Positions 10,101 to 21,900 of a stretch of DNA of 64,000 bases are shown piece after piece; within the stretch, counting starts at the first letter, position 1; each line of letters opens with the position of its first letter. The translations under genes and the position numbers were made by a program. This DNA is from Lotus japonicus. Its lineage: Eukaryota > Streptophyta > Magnoliopsida > Fabales > Fabaceae. The notes under the pieces were generated by a model. It searched no databases. It was given only the letters and a program-made list of their open reading frames with translations, and was not told the origin of the DNA. The stretch spans positions 32,927,158 to 32,991,157 of the forward strand of contig NC_080042.1 of NCBI RefSeq assembly GCF_012489685.1, written 5' to 3'.

Positions 10101-13100
10101 TATCAATGAGAATATTGCTGTTAGGGAGAATGGAGAAATCTGATTCTCTATAGGAGCATAGCTCTGGGCAGTTGTTCTCTACTGTATTTCTATTCTTTTC
10201 ATAAGTAATATACATCACTTACCTTATTTATGTGTTGATCTGTATCAAACTGGTCCGTCCTGCCGGATCTGCGAGATGGTCACCGGCGCAAGGACACTCT
10301 GACGGATGCCACTGAAGAAAATGGAGGCCAAAGTAGCTTCATTGGAAACTGCGCTAACCTCCGTTGCATGCTCTCTGTGATGCAACTGCAAGCAGAGAGC
10401 AATCAACAGCAGCTGCTTACTCTGCTCACCCTGAGTTTGGAATCAAAACCATCTGAAGGCGAGAAGGAAATCACAGGCAGCAGTGGAGACAAGGATCTGA
10501 ACGGAAAGGAGAAGGGGGACTCAACTGGACCTACTTTCACGTCCGGGTGGGCGAGGTTGAACAGGAACCTTCTGGACGAATTTCGCCAATCGGTGAAGAA
10601 GGTGGAACTTCTCATGTTCAACGGCGCGGACCTGGGGGAGATGATTGTGGATTTGGGAAAGCAAACTATGAAGTTCCAAAATAACAATAAGTGGGTGATG
10701 GCGTGATGGTACAGGGTCAGAGCAAGGAAGACAGTGAGTCAATAGCTTTGCAAAGCTTTGTAGGGAAAGCATGTCATTGGATTGAGGAATGTTTTCTTTT
10801 ATGAGAAGTAATTGCCCAACCCATGGGTACACAAGCCAACATGATGGATAAGCTTCTCCTACACAGGCACAGCGGCTAGCACAGTTGTTGGAACAGTTTG
10901 CAGAGGTCTTTGCTACACCCACATGATTACCTCCAAAGAGACAAAAATAGCACAAAATCACGTTGCTTGAAGGACACGGTCTGGTAATTAGACCTTATCG
11001 CTACTCCCACTGTGGCAAAGAGGAAATTGATAAACAAACCAAGGAACTTCTGAAGGCAGGGATGACACGCCATAGTCAGAGTACTTTTTCAAGTCCAGTC
11101 ATTTTGGTAAAAAAGAAGGATGGGTCTTGGCGTAAACAAAGTCACCGTACCTAACAAATTCCCTATTCCTGTGATCAATGAGCTGCTAGATGAGTTACAT
11201 GGTTCTAAGTACTTCTCCAAGCTTGATCTCAAATCTGAATATCACCAAGTGTTAATGAGAAGTGAGTATGTCCATAAAACTGCCTACGGCACGCATGAAG
11301 AGGATTATGAATATTTGGTTATGCCCTTTGGCATGATGAACACCGCTTCTACCTTTCAAGCCCTCGTGAATGAGGTATTTAGGCCCCGGCTTAGACAATG
11401 TGTGCTGGTATTTTTTTACGACATCTTAGTTTATAGCCCTGAATGGCAGTTCCACCTCCATGACTTGTCCACAATGTTGTAAATATTGCGTGACCAGCAT
11501 CTAGTTGCTAACAAAAAGAAGTGCTCCTCCAAAAATTACAAGTATTACAAGTTGGCCCATACCTAAAATGTGAAAGGAGTGAGAGGTTTCTTATCGGAAA
11601 TTTGTCAAGGACTGTGGAAGGATAGCACTCCCCCTAACTGAATTGACCGAGAAAGATGGGTTCACATGGAATACTAAGACACAAACAGCCTTTGACACAT
11701 TGAAGGATAAAATAACAACAGCTCCCGCTCTTGCCTAGCCTGATTTTTCACAGCCTTTCATCATTGGGAGTGATGCTTCGGGGAGTGGAGTGGGAGCTAT
11801 TCTGATGCAAAATTCCAGACCTATGGCTTTTTTTCAGCAAAGGCTTGAGTGGAAGAAATCTGACCATGTCAGCCTATGAAAAAGAATTGATGGAAATTGT
11901 CTTGGCCGTGCAACATTGGCGTCGCTATTTATTTGGCAGACATTTTACAGTCTTTACTGACCAAAAAAGCCTATGCCAATTGTTACATCAGCGAATTTCT
12001 ACCATGGGCCAACAAAATCGGGCTGCCAAGCTTTTAGAATACCAGTTTGACATTGTCTCCAAACCAGGGGTAACAAATAGAGGGGCTGATGCATTATCTC
12101 GGATGTATGAAGAAGGGGAATCAGACTCTTTGATTTCATACACAATGTGGGTAGATGGCAGGAAGTTGGTTGAGGAAGTTCATCAAGATGCGGCATTGGC
12201 TGAGATCATCACTGACCTGAAAACAAATCCAACTAGTAAACCAGGATTTGTGTACAAAGAAGGGGTCCTGTACTGTGAAGGATGTTTGGTAATCTCATCC
12301 AAGTCCATGTGGATGCCTAAGTTGCTCCAAGAATTCCATGATACTCCTCAAGGTGGCCACTCAGGTTTTTACCAGACGTACCGGAAGCTAGCAGCCAATA
12401 TCTTTTGGATTGGCATGAAACGGCTAGTTCAGGAATATATTAGGGCTTGCATTGTGTACCAACGACATATATATGTAGCTACAACTCCAGGAGGTTTATT
12501 TCCAACCTTTGCCTATTCCAAAAAAAGTGTGGGAGGAATTATCCATTGATTTTATCAATGGGTTGCCTAAGGCCAAGGACGTGACACCGTGTTTGTGATC
12601 GTGGTGGCCATAGTTATTAAACTTGGACCAGCCGGTCCGTTTATAAAGTTGGATCAAACTCAGCATGAACTGATCAAACTCAGCATGAACTGATCAAACT
12701 CATATTTAACAGGATAAAAACCGGATGGTTCAACCGGGTTTATACCTTGAAAAATCTTTAAAATGTGATGTTGAGCAATTTTAGGAAAAAAGTTTGGAAC
12801 AGGGTTCGAACATCCCACCTTACAGGTGAAAATAAAAGCATTGTACCGCTAGGCTACACCTGAATGATGAACAAAAGATGGAAATGTTTATATATATTAT
12901 ATATCGCCGAAACTATGGGGAACAAAAATTTTTTTTTGTTGTGGTTTGGGTTCAAACCCGTGAACCTCTACTAAAAGATAAACGTAAAAGATATATGGCA
13001 ACCACTAGACCAATTCAGAAAATGTTGTAGATTGTGTTATATATGTATATTTGATTTAATCGGTTGAACCAATGACTCACCGGTTGAACCAATAACCCAT

Positions 13101-16064
13101 TGACCCAGTACCTCGACCGAGTCAAACACTGAGTCGAGTTTAATAACACTGGTGGTGGCTGAAAGCTTTGCCAAGGGGGTGGTTCGTTTACACGGAGTTC
13201 CCAAATCTATAGTGAGTGACTGACTGGCCCGATCTTTGTCAGTAACTTTTGGAAAGAGTTGTTTAAGTTGCATGGTACGCACCTTACCACTTCAGCTTGT
13301 CACCCAGAGACTGATGGGCAAACTGAGGTCATTAACCGCTGCTTAGAAACATACTTGAGGTGTTTTATTGCTGATCAGACGAGGACTTGGATTCAATGGT
13401 TGCATTGGCCGGAGTATTGGTCTAACACTACCTTCCGTGAGTTCACTAGGGTCACTCTTTTTCATATAGTTTATGGACGTGAACCTCCAACGTTATTTTG
13501 ATTCACAAATGGAGAAACTAAGGTGGAAGCTGTACAGTAACAGCTGCTGGATACTGATGAAGCTCTACGACAGTTAAAGGGTCATTTACCGCGGGCACAA
13601 GGAAGGATGAAGTCTCAAGCTGATAAGAAACGACATGAGCAGAAGTATGAGGTTGGAGTGGGTTTCTGTGAAATTACGACCATTTCAAACTTGGAAATGC
13701 ATTGGCTCAAAGAATCAATCCTAAGTTGTCAACTAGGTTTTCTGGACCATTTCAAGTGGTGGAATGCATTGGCTCAGTTTCTTACAAGCTCCAGCTACCA
13801 GACAGTTCACACATCCACCCGGTGTCTCACATTTCACTTTTGAAGAGTTGGCAGTTTAGAGGTGGAGCAGGATCTGCCAGAGGGTTTGTCAGGTGAAATT
13901 ATTGAGGTAGCATCACCGGCAGCTGTGTTAGCAACCAGAACAGAGTCTCGCCAGGGGGGAAGAGGTGAAACAGTAACTGATTCAGTGGCAAGACAAACTA
14001 GAAGATGAGGCAAAAAATCAGTTCCCAGCCTTCAACCTTTGAGGACAAGGTTGTGTCTCAAGGAGGTGGGATTGATAGGAACCCAAAATGATTCTGTGGC
14101 CCAACGGGATGCACAAGCTGAGTTTGGATCACGTAGGCCCAGGGTGTGGCGTGTTTACGCTAGGAGAAACAGAATGGAAGAGGTTAGCAGAGCATGATGA
14201 GGTGGCAGAGAGAGAGGTTACTGAGTGATTAGTTATGGGAGTGTGGTTTTTGTAAGGTTTGTGATTTACATATAGGAACAAGTTAGCATGAGAGGGGGTA
14301 TCAATGAGAATATTGCAGTTAGGGAGAATGGAGAAATCTGATTTTCTACTGGAGCATAGCTCTGGGCAGTGGTTCTCTAGTGTATTTCTCTTTTCATAAA
14401 TGATATACATCGCATACCTTATTTCTGTGCTGTTCTGTATTAGATGTTTACCAAATGGCTGTTAAGAAAGTAGGACTTTCAGCCTTTTATGGGGCTGAAA
14501 CTTACTTCGAAGTGCACAAGTGAAGTTATAAGGATTATGTTCGCTAAGTATGAAAGGCCCGACCATTCACTGGTTTAATAGATTGAGAGAAATTGATATT
14601 CCTCTTTCATGGTCATTATTAACAAGATCCTTAATTGCATGGTTTGGTGGAAGAAAGGTTAGAGATCAATATGAAGAGTTGGCTGAGTTGTAGCAAACTG
14701 GAATTAGGCTTGCAATTTCTGCCCCCAGAACTCTTCAAGTGAGAAAATTGCAAGAGGAGCAGCACTTGGGGTTTTTGTCTTTTGGGACCTTTATATTGAT
14801 ATAAAATGCAGGATTCACATCTTTAAACCGAAGAACAGTTTAGAAGCCATGCAATTGGCATGAGATTTAGAAGCAGAAATGGTTGACTACTGTCCTGCAG
14901 TAGGAGACGATTTGTGGAATTCCAAAAATCAGAGGACATGGTGCTAGAAGATTTTCTAAAGGTAGTACAGGTTGTCATAAATGGGAATACCAAGCTGAAA
15001 TTGCAGCAAAGGCGATCCTAGTTTGGAAGCAGATAAAAATTGTGATATTTGTCTGATATTTTGAGATTTTCGCCAAACCGAGCCATTGCTGCTGTTTCAG
15101 TGTCTGCTGAGGGGAAACCCAATGATGATTAAAGGAACTTTTTGAGACAAAAGGCAGGGTTTACTTACTACCAGGTGTTGATGGACAGGAAAAACAAGGG
15201 CCTATATTGTGGTTGTGGGGAGAAATTCCACGCACTACATCATTGCGCAGAAAAACAATTGGGATTACTGATTTTCGGGAGACAGTGAAGCTGGAGAAGC
15301 GATCACTATTGAATTTTATGCGGGAAATGAGACTTGGTGACAAGGCTGATTGATTTTCCAAAGACGGGAAATGATAGGAACCGAGAATTAAATGTGTTAG
15401 TTATAAGTAGTTATGTTTTTGCGTATTGTATTAGGAATATATGGTATCAATGTGTGGTGATGTCTTCGTATGTTTTTAGTTGTAAATAAGTATATAATAG
15501 CAGTTATGGGCAGTTTATAATAGCAGTTATAGGCAGTTATTTATTAAGATCAAAAGCTGAACACTTTAAAAAGAGCCAAAACCAGCAAGTGCTATATTTA
15601 AAGAGACTAAAAACATTCTTAAATCTTAATTAGTTACAGAACACTGTCTCATTTTTTGCAAAATCTCAAGGGTTAATGGTGATTCTGAGTTATTATTTTA
15701 ATGCTATTATCAGGTGAAAGTTGTGATGAAATTATTGCTAGGTTGAAGCGAGATTTACTTCCTACATTATTAGGTGGCGCTCTGTTTTGGCCTCCATGTG
15801 ATTTTGTTACCTTCAAATTCGTTCCAATCCATTTACAGGTTTGTATATGTGGATCAAACGTCTTTTTCAAGTACTTAGTTTTCTGTTTTAATTTGATTTT
15901 AATCAAGTATCTAAGCTCCTTCAACTCAGCAATTACTTTATGCCGTTTTAGCTAATATCTCTGTTTTGTAATTGCTGCAGCCACTGCTGAATAGTTCCTG
16001 CGCTTATGTGTGGACCATCTATTTAACATATATGGCAAACCGAGCAAACTTGAGTTCTGCTTAG
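6832..16064 (+). CDS. Mpv17/PMP22 family membrane protein (4 exons, 244 aa)
   Basis: Join 6832-7128, 8436-8664, 15714-15838, 15981-16064; all junctions are GT-AG and in phase, giving 245 codons including TAG. Mpv17/PMP22 proteins are small four-helix membrane proteins of the mitochondrial inner membrane or peroxisome. Residues 1-45 are rich in Arg, His and Ser with almost no acidic residues, suggesting a mitochondrial transit peptide. The core begins [16 protein letters not shown] (about 67-82), followed by [16 protein letters not shown] and [14 protein letters not shown]. The C-terminal family signature [13 protein letters not shown] is in exon 3, followed by LTYMANR in exon 4. The start is the first ATG in frame with the domain. 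Intron 2 (7049 bp) is swollen by three nested transposons, but no exon is damaged. Probably functional if that intron is spliced. Confidence 0.86.
7129..8435 (+). other. Mpv17-like intron 1
   Basis: A 1307-bp AT-rich intron with no repeat or coding signal that I recognise. The acceptor is CTTGTTAG at 8435. Confidence 0.75.
8436..8664 (+). CDS. Mpv17-like exon 2
   Basis: 229 nt that encode the second and third conserved helices ([36 protein letters not shown]). The exon ends CAA G with donor GTGATT. Phase 1, completed by the first two bases of exon 3. Confidence 0.85.
8665..9225 (+). other. Mpv17-like intron 2, left unique part
   Basis: AT-rich intron sequence before the first retroelement. 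It contains a short imperfect direct repeat (TTGATTTAGATAGTTT near 8750 and 8806). Nothing coding is seen. Confidence 0.55.
9878..10247 (+). repeat. 5' LTR of the nested gypsy element
   Basis: Begins TGATAGGATTCTGAGG, lacking about 11 bases present in the partner LTR at 14073. Followed by TGGTCCGTCC, a decayed tRNA-Met primer site. Confidence 0.75.
10368..14030 (+). pseudogene. decayed gypsy gag-pol
   Basis: Order of visible parts: a gag N-terminal frame at 10368-10706; RT at 10963-11480, where the catalytic motif reads FFYDILVYS rather than the family FFDDILVYS; RNase H at about 11630-12100; integrase zinc-binding and start of core at 12130-12600; integrase core remainder from 13160 ([19 protein letters not shown] at about 13300); and a C-terminal piece with [11 protein letters not shown] near 13830. 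The frame is broken several times and a 543-bp hAT element sits in the integrase. It has no coding capacity now. Confidence 0.8.
12609..13151. mobile_element. non-autonomous hAT element, 543 bp, in the gypsy integrase
   Basis: Termini CATAGTTATTAAACT and, on the other strand, CAGTGTTATTAAACT. A perfect 8-bp target duplication, GTGGTGGC, lies at 12601-12608 and 13152-13159. CA-starting TIRs with 8-bp TSDs fit the hAT superfamily. The integrase frame resumes after the right TSD, confirming the exact limits. No transposase. The interior contains repeated CGGTTGAACCAAT boxes near the right end. Confidence 0.88.
14073..14442 (+). repeat. 3' LTR of the nested gypsy element
   Basis: Begins TGATAGGAACCC; retains the 11 bases missing from the 5' copy. 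Preceded by a purine-rich AAGGAGGTGGGAT tract (PPT) at 14060-14072. Confidence 0.75.
15714..15838 (+). CDS. Mpv17-like exon 3
   Basis: 125 nt after acceptor TTATCAG; encodes [16 protein letters not shown] and the family signature [13 protein letters not shown]. Ends CAG with donor GTTTGT. Lies about 150 bp beyond the end of the nested transposons. Confidence 0.87.
15981..16064 (+). CDS. Mpv17-like exon 4 (C-terminus)
   Basis: 84 nt after acceptor TTGCTGCAG, encoding the last helix ([13 protein letters not shown]) and stop TAG at 16062-16064. Intron 3 is only 142 bp. Confidence 0.86.
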   Translation, partial: PLLNSSCAYVWTIYLTYMANRANLSSA

Positions 16065-16755
16065 GCCCTGGTTTATACACACGTATATCATCAAGCAATT
16101 TTTCATTGCTTAACATATCTGGTAGCAAAGACGTGACTGGATACGAATTTTTTTGTATTTTCAAGTTAATATAAGCTCATTTGGATACTGACCAATGAGT
16201 ACTTGTTGGAGCTTATCTAGTCAATTTTTAGTAGAGGTTCTCTAATAAGTGTTCTTTGATCTGTATCTAATCGGCTGAATGTTTTGTATCAATAAGGTAA
16301 TTTTTTTTCACAAGGCTTCATAATCTTATTGTCCTCTGTCAGTTGAAGTAAATAATTTGTTGAAGGACAAAACTTATGTTTCCTTAATGTTGAATGTGGT
16401 TAATTTAAGACATTCTTTGAGCGATGAGGATGTGTTCAGTACAGTTTGTGGCAAGGTTGGGTAAGAGGTGCATGGATCCAGTTAGGGTTTGGTGAGGGAG
16501 TGAAGGGCCATACATGTGTTAGCCATGTCAACATCACTTAAACAAGTGGGCAATGCCACATAAGCATGAGAAGTGACAATGGTGGTATGGCCCTTCATTA
16601 GTTACATCGATTATCCGTGAGATATTAATCGTGATGACCAAAATGAAAATTCTCTAAAAGTTTGGGCAAAACCAAAAAATTTTGAGATGGTACGGATAAA
16701 AACCAAATATCAATTTAAAACGGGGATCAAAAGTTTACTTAAACATGGGAATAAG
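16065..16755 (+). other. 3' UTR and intergenic region after the Mpv17-like gene
   Basis: AT-rich, with no clear coding signal. Several AATAAG-like hexamers occur but no polyadenylation site can be fixed. About 16430-16750 is repeat-like prose with no terminus that I recognise. Confidence 0.4.
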
Positions 16756-18527
16756 GTACGCGCACTGACACTATCGGCCAATCAGATTTCAAGTATGTGG
16801 GAAATTTAGTGGCTTCAAAGAAGGCGTTGCACCTGCAAGTTGAATAGTTGAAACTGCGTCAACATCTAAATGCATACACATGAGGAACTGGGAGTAGGTA
16901 ATCCTTGAATGCTTTTTTGATTTCTACATACCCACACAACCCAAAATGTATCTAAGAACCAATCATCACAATCTTTAAGAAAGCCAACAACCCAATAAAA
17001 TTGATAAGGGAAAGGAGGACTAGGAGCACGTATAGATAGTGAAGACGCAAACCATATTTCTTGTGCTATAGGACATATAACCAACACATGCATATCAGTT
17101 TCCTCTTCCTACTTCAAGAAGGGCACATTGCATTCAGACAAATACCCTGTATGTAGCAGTGATTTAATGGGGGCAATGTTTTTACATGCCCTCCATAACA
17201 GATCCTACCCTCGCCTTCCGAATCATGCTTCATGCTTACCATAATGTGTAAAATGTGCCATGAAAGATGACGCTCTATCCTTGCAGTCGCGCGCTCAAAA
17301 TTATCCTTTAACCTGACTTAACACAATAGGCACCATCAGTTGAGTCATGCCACACTAGTCAATTGGCAACATCCCTCACGAACAAAGGAATTGAAAGGAT
17401 ATTTTCGGCCTCATCATGCAATACAAGTGAGCGAATGAGATCTGTGTTCCACTCACGATGAACTTGATCAATTAAGGAGGAGACCCACAAGTTAGGATCA
17501 ATCTAATACTTTCACCATTACCCACCCTCCAATACCAATTATAATCAAAGACCCACTGAGCACCAAACACAATCCGCCAGCAATAACTCGCATTAGGCAC
17601 CCTTTGAGCTTCTAGGAGAGAGCTATTTTGGAAATATTTAGCCTTTAGAATGCGGGCAGGGCACGAGAGTAGATGCCACCATTGCTTAGCTAAAAGTGCA
17701 GTATTTAAAGCAGAAAACTTACGGATACCCAAACCACCGAAAGATTTAGGAGAGGTAAGATCATCCAAACTGGCTCAATGGAGAAGTCTTGTATCAACCT
17801 CACCTCCCAAATAAACTTGTTGATAATTCCTACAATCTGGCGGTAGATAGGCTTAAGAATCTAAAAGAACCTCATGATAAGGATAGTATGGCTTCGGCAA
17901 TAGACTTGATCAACACTTCCCTCCCTGCTCTTGAAAGGACCTTCTCCTTGCAACCCTTTAGCTTCTTCTAGACTCTATGATTGACAAAATTAAGAACCTG
18001 GTCTTCAATTTACCAATGACGATTGTAAGACTATGTTATTTATCATTGCTTTCAACTACCTTAACTCCAAGTAGCAGGACAAGTTCATCAATTCTACAAC
18101 CAGGAACATAGCAGCCAAAAGAAACCTGGGATGTGTTAAGATTTCTCTTCTGGCTCGAAGCCTACTCCCAGTAGCAGGACAAGTTTATCCTAAAAAGCCT
18201 CTTGATTTGTAGACCGTGCAAAGATAATGCTGTCATATGCAAAGAGAATTTGAGAAACACTAGGGGCACCCATAGCAGTACGAATACCATGAAGGGAGAA
18301 GTCAAACAAAGACTTTTTAACCATGGAGGATAAGATATCCACATGAAATAAACAAATAGGGAGAGAGAGAGGATTCCTTGGAAAAGTCCTCTTTAGGTGG
18401 AGAAATCATGATAAGCTGCCCATTAACCATAATAGAAAACCTGGCCGTAGAGACAAATTGCATAATAAGGGTAACCCATGTATGACGGAAACCCATTTGT
18501 TGAATAACGCTTTGCAAAAGGGCCACT

Positions 18528-18868
18528 TGATAGGATCAGAGGTAGGCCTGTGGTTAATGTGTATGTTAGGAGGCCAACTAAGGATAGGTAATTGAGTCAG
18601 TTAGGGGCTTTGGTGTAATAAGGGGTTTGTTAAGGGACTTAAAATCCAATTAGTAGAATAAGTGTATGATGGCTATAAATAGCTGATAGCTAGTTGTTTA
18701 TTCAGTTTTTTGATTAGTTGGGATTGGCATAACTGAATTGTGGAATTCAGTTGGGTTTTCTCTACCTCTGTAACCGTTTCTGTTCTGTTCAATAAGATTC
18801 TTCTCCATTTCTGGAGAATTCTCATCTTGTTCCCAATTTCTCAAGGATCTTGATTACCAGTTCTAACA
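18528..18868 (+). repeat. 5' LTR of the chromovirus
   Basis: 341 bp, TGATAGGATCAG...TTCTAACA. TATA box GGCTATAAATAGCTG at 18671-18685. Nearly identical to the 3' copy. Confidence 0.93.
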
Positions 18869-18945
18869 CTGGTATCAGAGCACCGATCTTGGTGCCCTGA
18901 TTTGCTTCCGCTGAAGAGTTCGTGAACGCCAGAAGAATTTTGGAG

Positions 18946-21900
18946 ATGGTGACCACTCGCGCGGTATCACAGGTTGAAGATGAAGCTTTGACAGAGAAAG
19001 AGGAGCTTCGAGCTCGCATGGAGCTCAACGAAGCCAGAACCAAGCGCATGGAAGATGCGATTCAGGAAAACGAGGCCAGAGCAAAGAGAATCGAAGATTC
19101 GCTCTTCGCGGTTCTCACAAAATTGGGGATTTCCACTGTTGATGAAACCCTAGCTCGTGAAGTGCAAGCTGAGGAAGGAATCGACCCCAATCCCGATCGC
19201 GATAAAGGTAGCAGTAGCAGTAGATGGAGAAAATTGGAGATTCCAATTTTTGGAGGTGATGATGCTTACGGTTGGACTCACAAATTGGAGCGCTATTTTG
19301 CTTTGAGAGGTGTTGAGGAAGATGAACGCATGCAAGCAACACTCTTGGCCTTGGAAGGGAAGGCTCTAAGCTGGTTTCAATGGTGGGAGAGGTGTAATCC
19401 AGCACCTACATGGGAGGGTTTCAAACTCGCAGTAATAAGAAGGTTTCAACCAGCAATGGTGCAGAATCCTTTTGAATTGTTGTTATCCTTGAAGCAAACC
19501 AGTACTGTAGAAAACTATGTTGAAGAATTTGAGAAATATGTGGGAGCACTGAAAGAAATTGATCAAGATTTTGCTAAAGGAATCTTCCTGAATGGCTTGA
19601 AGGAGGAGGTTAGAGTAGAGGTAAAACTGTATGAACTTTCCTCTTTGACTGCTGTTATTCAGAAATCTCTAATGATAGAACAGAAAAATTCAGTTTTGAA
19701 TAAGCCTAGTTCCAGCAATTATTCTAAGCCTAATAGCTATAATAGAAGTAACACATTCAATAGAGTGGTAACTGTGGATGCTAAGGGTCTTGGAGATAAG
19801 AAAACTGAGGCAGTAGCTGGAAATTCTAGTACTAGTAGTGTTGGAACAACTACTACAATCAGAAGTGGAGATTATAGGCATCTCACTAGTGCTGAAATGA
19901 GAGACAAGAGGGAAAAGAAGCTCTGTTTTAGATGTGATGAGCCTTACAGCAGGGAACACAGGTGCAAGAATAAGCAATTGAGAATGATTATTATGGAGGA
20001 AGATGAGGGTAGTGAGGGAGAGGAAGGAGACATGGATGTGGAGCAGTTCAAGTCTATTCAGTTGTCAATTTACTCCATGGCTGGTCTGACAACTGCTAAA
20101 TCTTGGAAGATTGCAGGAACCTTAAAAGGGCAATCAGTGGTGGTGCTCATTGATTGTGGAGCTTCCCACAATTTCATTGCAGAAGAGGCTGCATTCCAGC
20201 TTCAAATTCCAGTATTGGCTACTCCAAAGTATGTTGTGGAGGTGGGGGATGGACACAAGGTCAAATGTCAAGGAAAATGCCAGCAGTTATTATTGAATGT
20301 GCAAGGGGTGGACATCTTACAAGACTTTTACCTGTTTGGGTTACAGGGGGTTGACCTGGTTTTGGGTCTTGACTGGTTAGCAAGCCTAGGAAAGGTGAAG
20401 GCAGACTTTGGAAAATTAGAGCTGTCTCTAAAGCAGGGAAACAAATGGATGAAGATTTCTGGTGATCCAGCATTGGCCAAAACTCAACTATCTTTGGGCT
20501 CTCTTATGCAAGTACTCAAAACTGAGGAGGAGGGATTATTACTCCACTGTACAGAGGAAATTCCAGAGAATAGGAAGGAGTTGCCTGTACCATTGGCACT
20601 TTCAGAAGTGTTGCAACAATTTGATTCTGTCTTCCAAGATCTTGAGGGGTTACCACCTTCAAGGGTGCAAGACCATGCCATACATCTTAAGGAGGGGGGT
20701 GAAATTCCAAATTTAAGACCATACAAATGTCCTCATTTTCAGAAGTCAGAGGTAGAAAACTGGTTGGGGAAATGCTACAAGCTGGGATAATAAGGCCTAG
20801 TATAAGCCCTTACTCTAGTCCTATTATTTTGGTGAAAAAGAAGGATGGAGGGTGGAGGTTTTGTGTTGATTATAGGGCACTAAATAAGATTACAGTTCCA
20901 AACAAGTTTCCTATCCCCATTATTGAGGAATTGCTGGATGAGATTGGGGGAGCCCAAGTCTTCTCTAAGCTTGACCTCAAATCTGGTTATCACCAAATTA
21001 GAATGGGGGCTGAGGATATAGAAAAGACTGCATTCAGAACTAATGAAGGTCACTATGAGTTTCTTGTTATGCCTTTTGGCCTTACAAATGCTCCCTCAAC
21101 ATTCCAAGCATTAATGAACAAAGTCTTGAAACCATTTCTGAGGAGGTTTGCCTTGGTCTTCTTTGATGATATCTTGGTGTATAGCAAGAGTATTTCGGAT
21201 CATGTCTCTCATTTAGGCCAAGTGTTGGAGGTCTTAGACAACAATTTCTTGAAGGCCAACAGGAAGAAGTGTAGCTTTGGTCAAGACAGCTTAGAATACT
21301 TGGGACACATCATTTCTGGGCAAGGAGTTGCTGCAGATTTGAAGAAGGTAGAAGCTATGCAGCAGTGGCCTATACCAAAGGATATCAAGGGATTGAGAGG
21401 GTTCCTTGGCTTGACTGGATATTACAGGAAATTTGTGAAGGACTATGGTAAGTTAGCCAAACCTTTGACTGACTTGACTAAGAAAGATGGGTTCAAATGG
21501 AGTGAAGAGGCTACTCATGCCTTTAATACCTTGAAATCTGCCATGGTGGAACTACCACTGCTTGCTTTTCCAGATTTCTCAAAACAGTTTGTAATTGAAA
21601 CTGATGCTTCCAGCAGGGGCCTAGGGGCAGTTCTAATGCAGGAAGGTCGACCTTTGGCTTTTTGGAGTAAGGGCCTTTCAAAGAGGACACAACAGAGGTC
21701 AGTTTATGAAAGAGAACTTATGGCACTAGTACAGGCAGTTTAAGTACTTTGAAATTCATTGGCATGGACTTTGAAATTCAGTACAAACCAAGGGTGGAAA
21801 ACAAGGTTGTTGATGCCTTGTCTAGGAGGGATATGTACTGTGCTTTATCTGTAATCAACAGTGATGACACAGCAGCATGGATTCAAGAGGTAGATCAGGA

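Larger units (their letters stand above)
9878..14442 (+). mobile_element. Ty3/gypsy element nested in the gag of the older one
   Basis: Two 370-bp LTRs (9878-10247 and 14073-14442) begin TGATAGGA. Flanks are GATGA at 9873-9877 and GATGT at 14443-14447, a 5-bp target duplication with one mismatch. The LTR copies differ by many substitutions and an 11-bp gap near the left end, so this insertion is older than the gypsy at 18528. Its integrase is split by a hAT element. The internal region is only about 3.8 kb, indicating deletions in gag and protease. Confidence 0.85.
9226..15560 (+). mobile_element. old gag-only Ty3/gypsy element, split by a later insertion
   Basis: A pair of weak LTR-like copies (from about 9226 and about 15372) share GGAACC, then TTATAAGTAGTTATG. 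Between them lies gag. The N-terminal part starts at ATG 9624 ([10 protein letters not shown], then [10 protein letters not shown]). The core lies beyond the inner element at 14443-14760 ([34 protein letters not shown]). A zinc-knuckle-like [17 protein letters not shown] is at 15190-15265. The 3' LTR-like copy follows almost at once, so pol is missing. Stops and shifts are frequent. Outer boundaries are approximate. Confidence 0.6.

Noticed and set aside
10403..10961. Minus-strand frames opposite the nested gypsy gag
   Set aside because: Shadows of gag and linker coding sequence with no domain of their own.
11845..12549. 234-codon ORF as a host gene
   Set aside because: It is RNase H and integrase zinc-finger sequence of the nested gypsy element.
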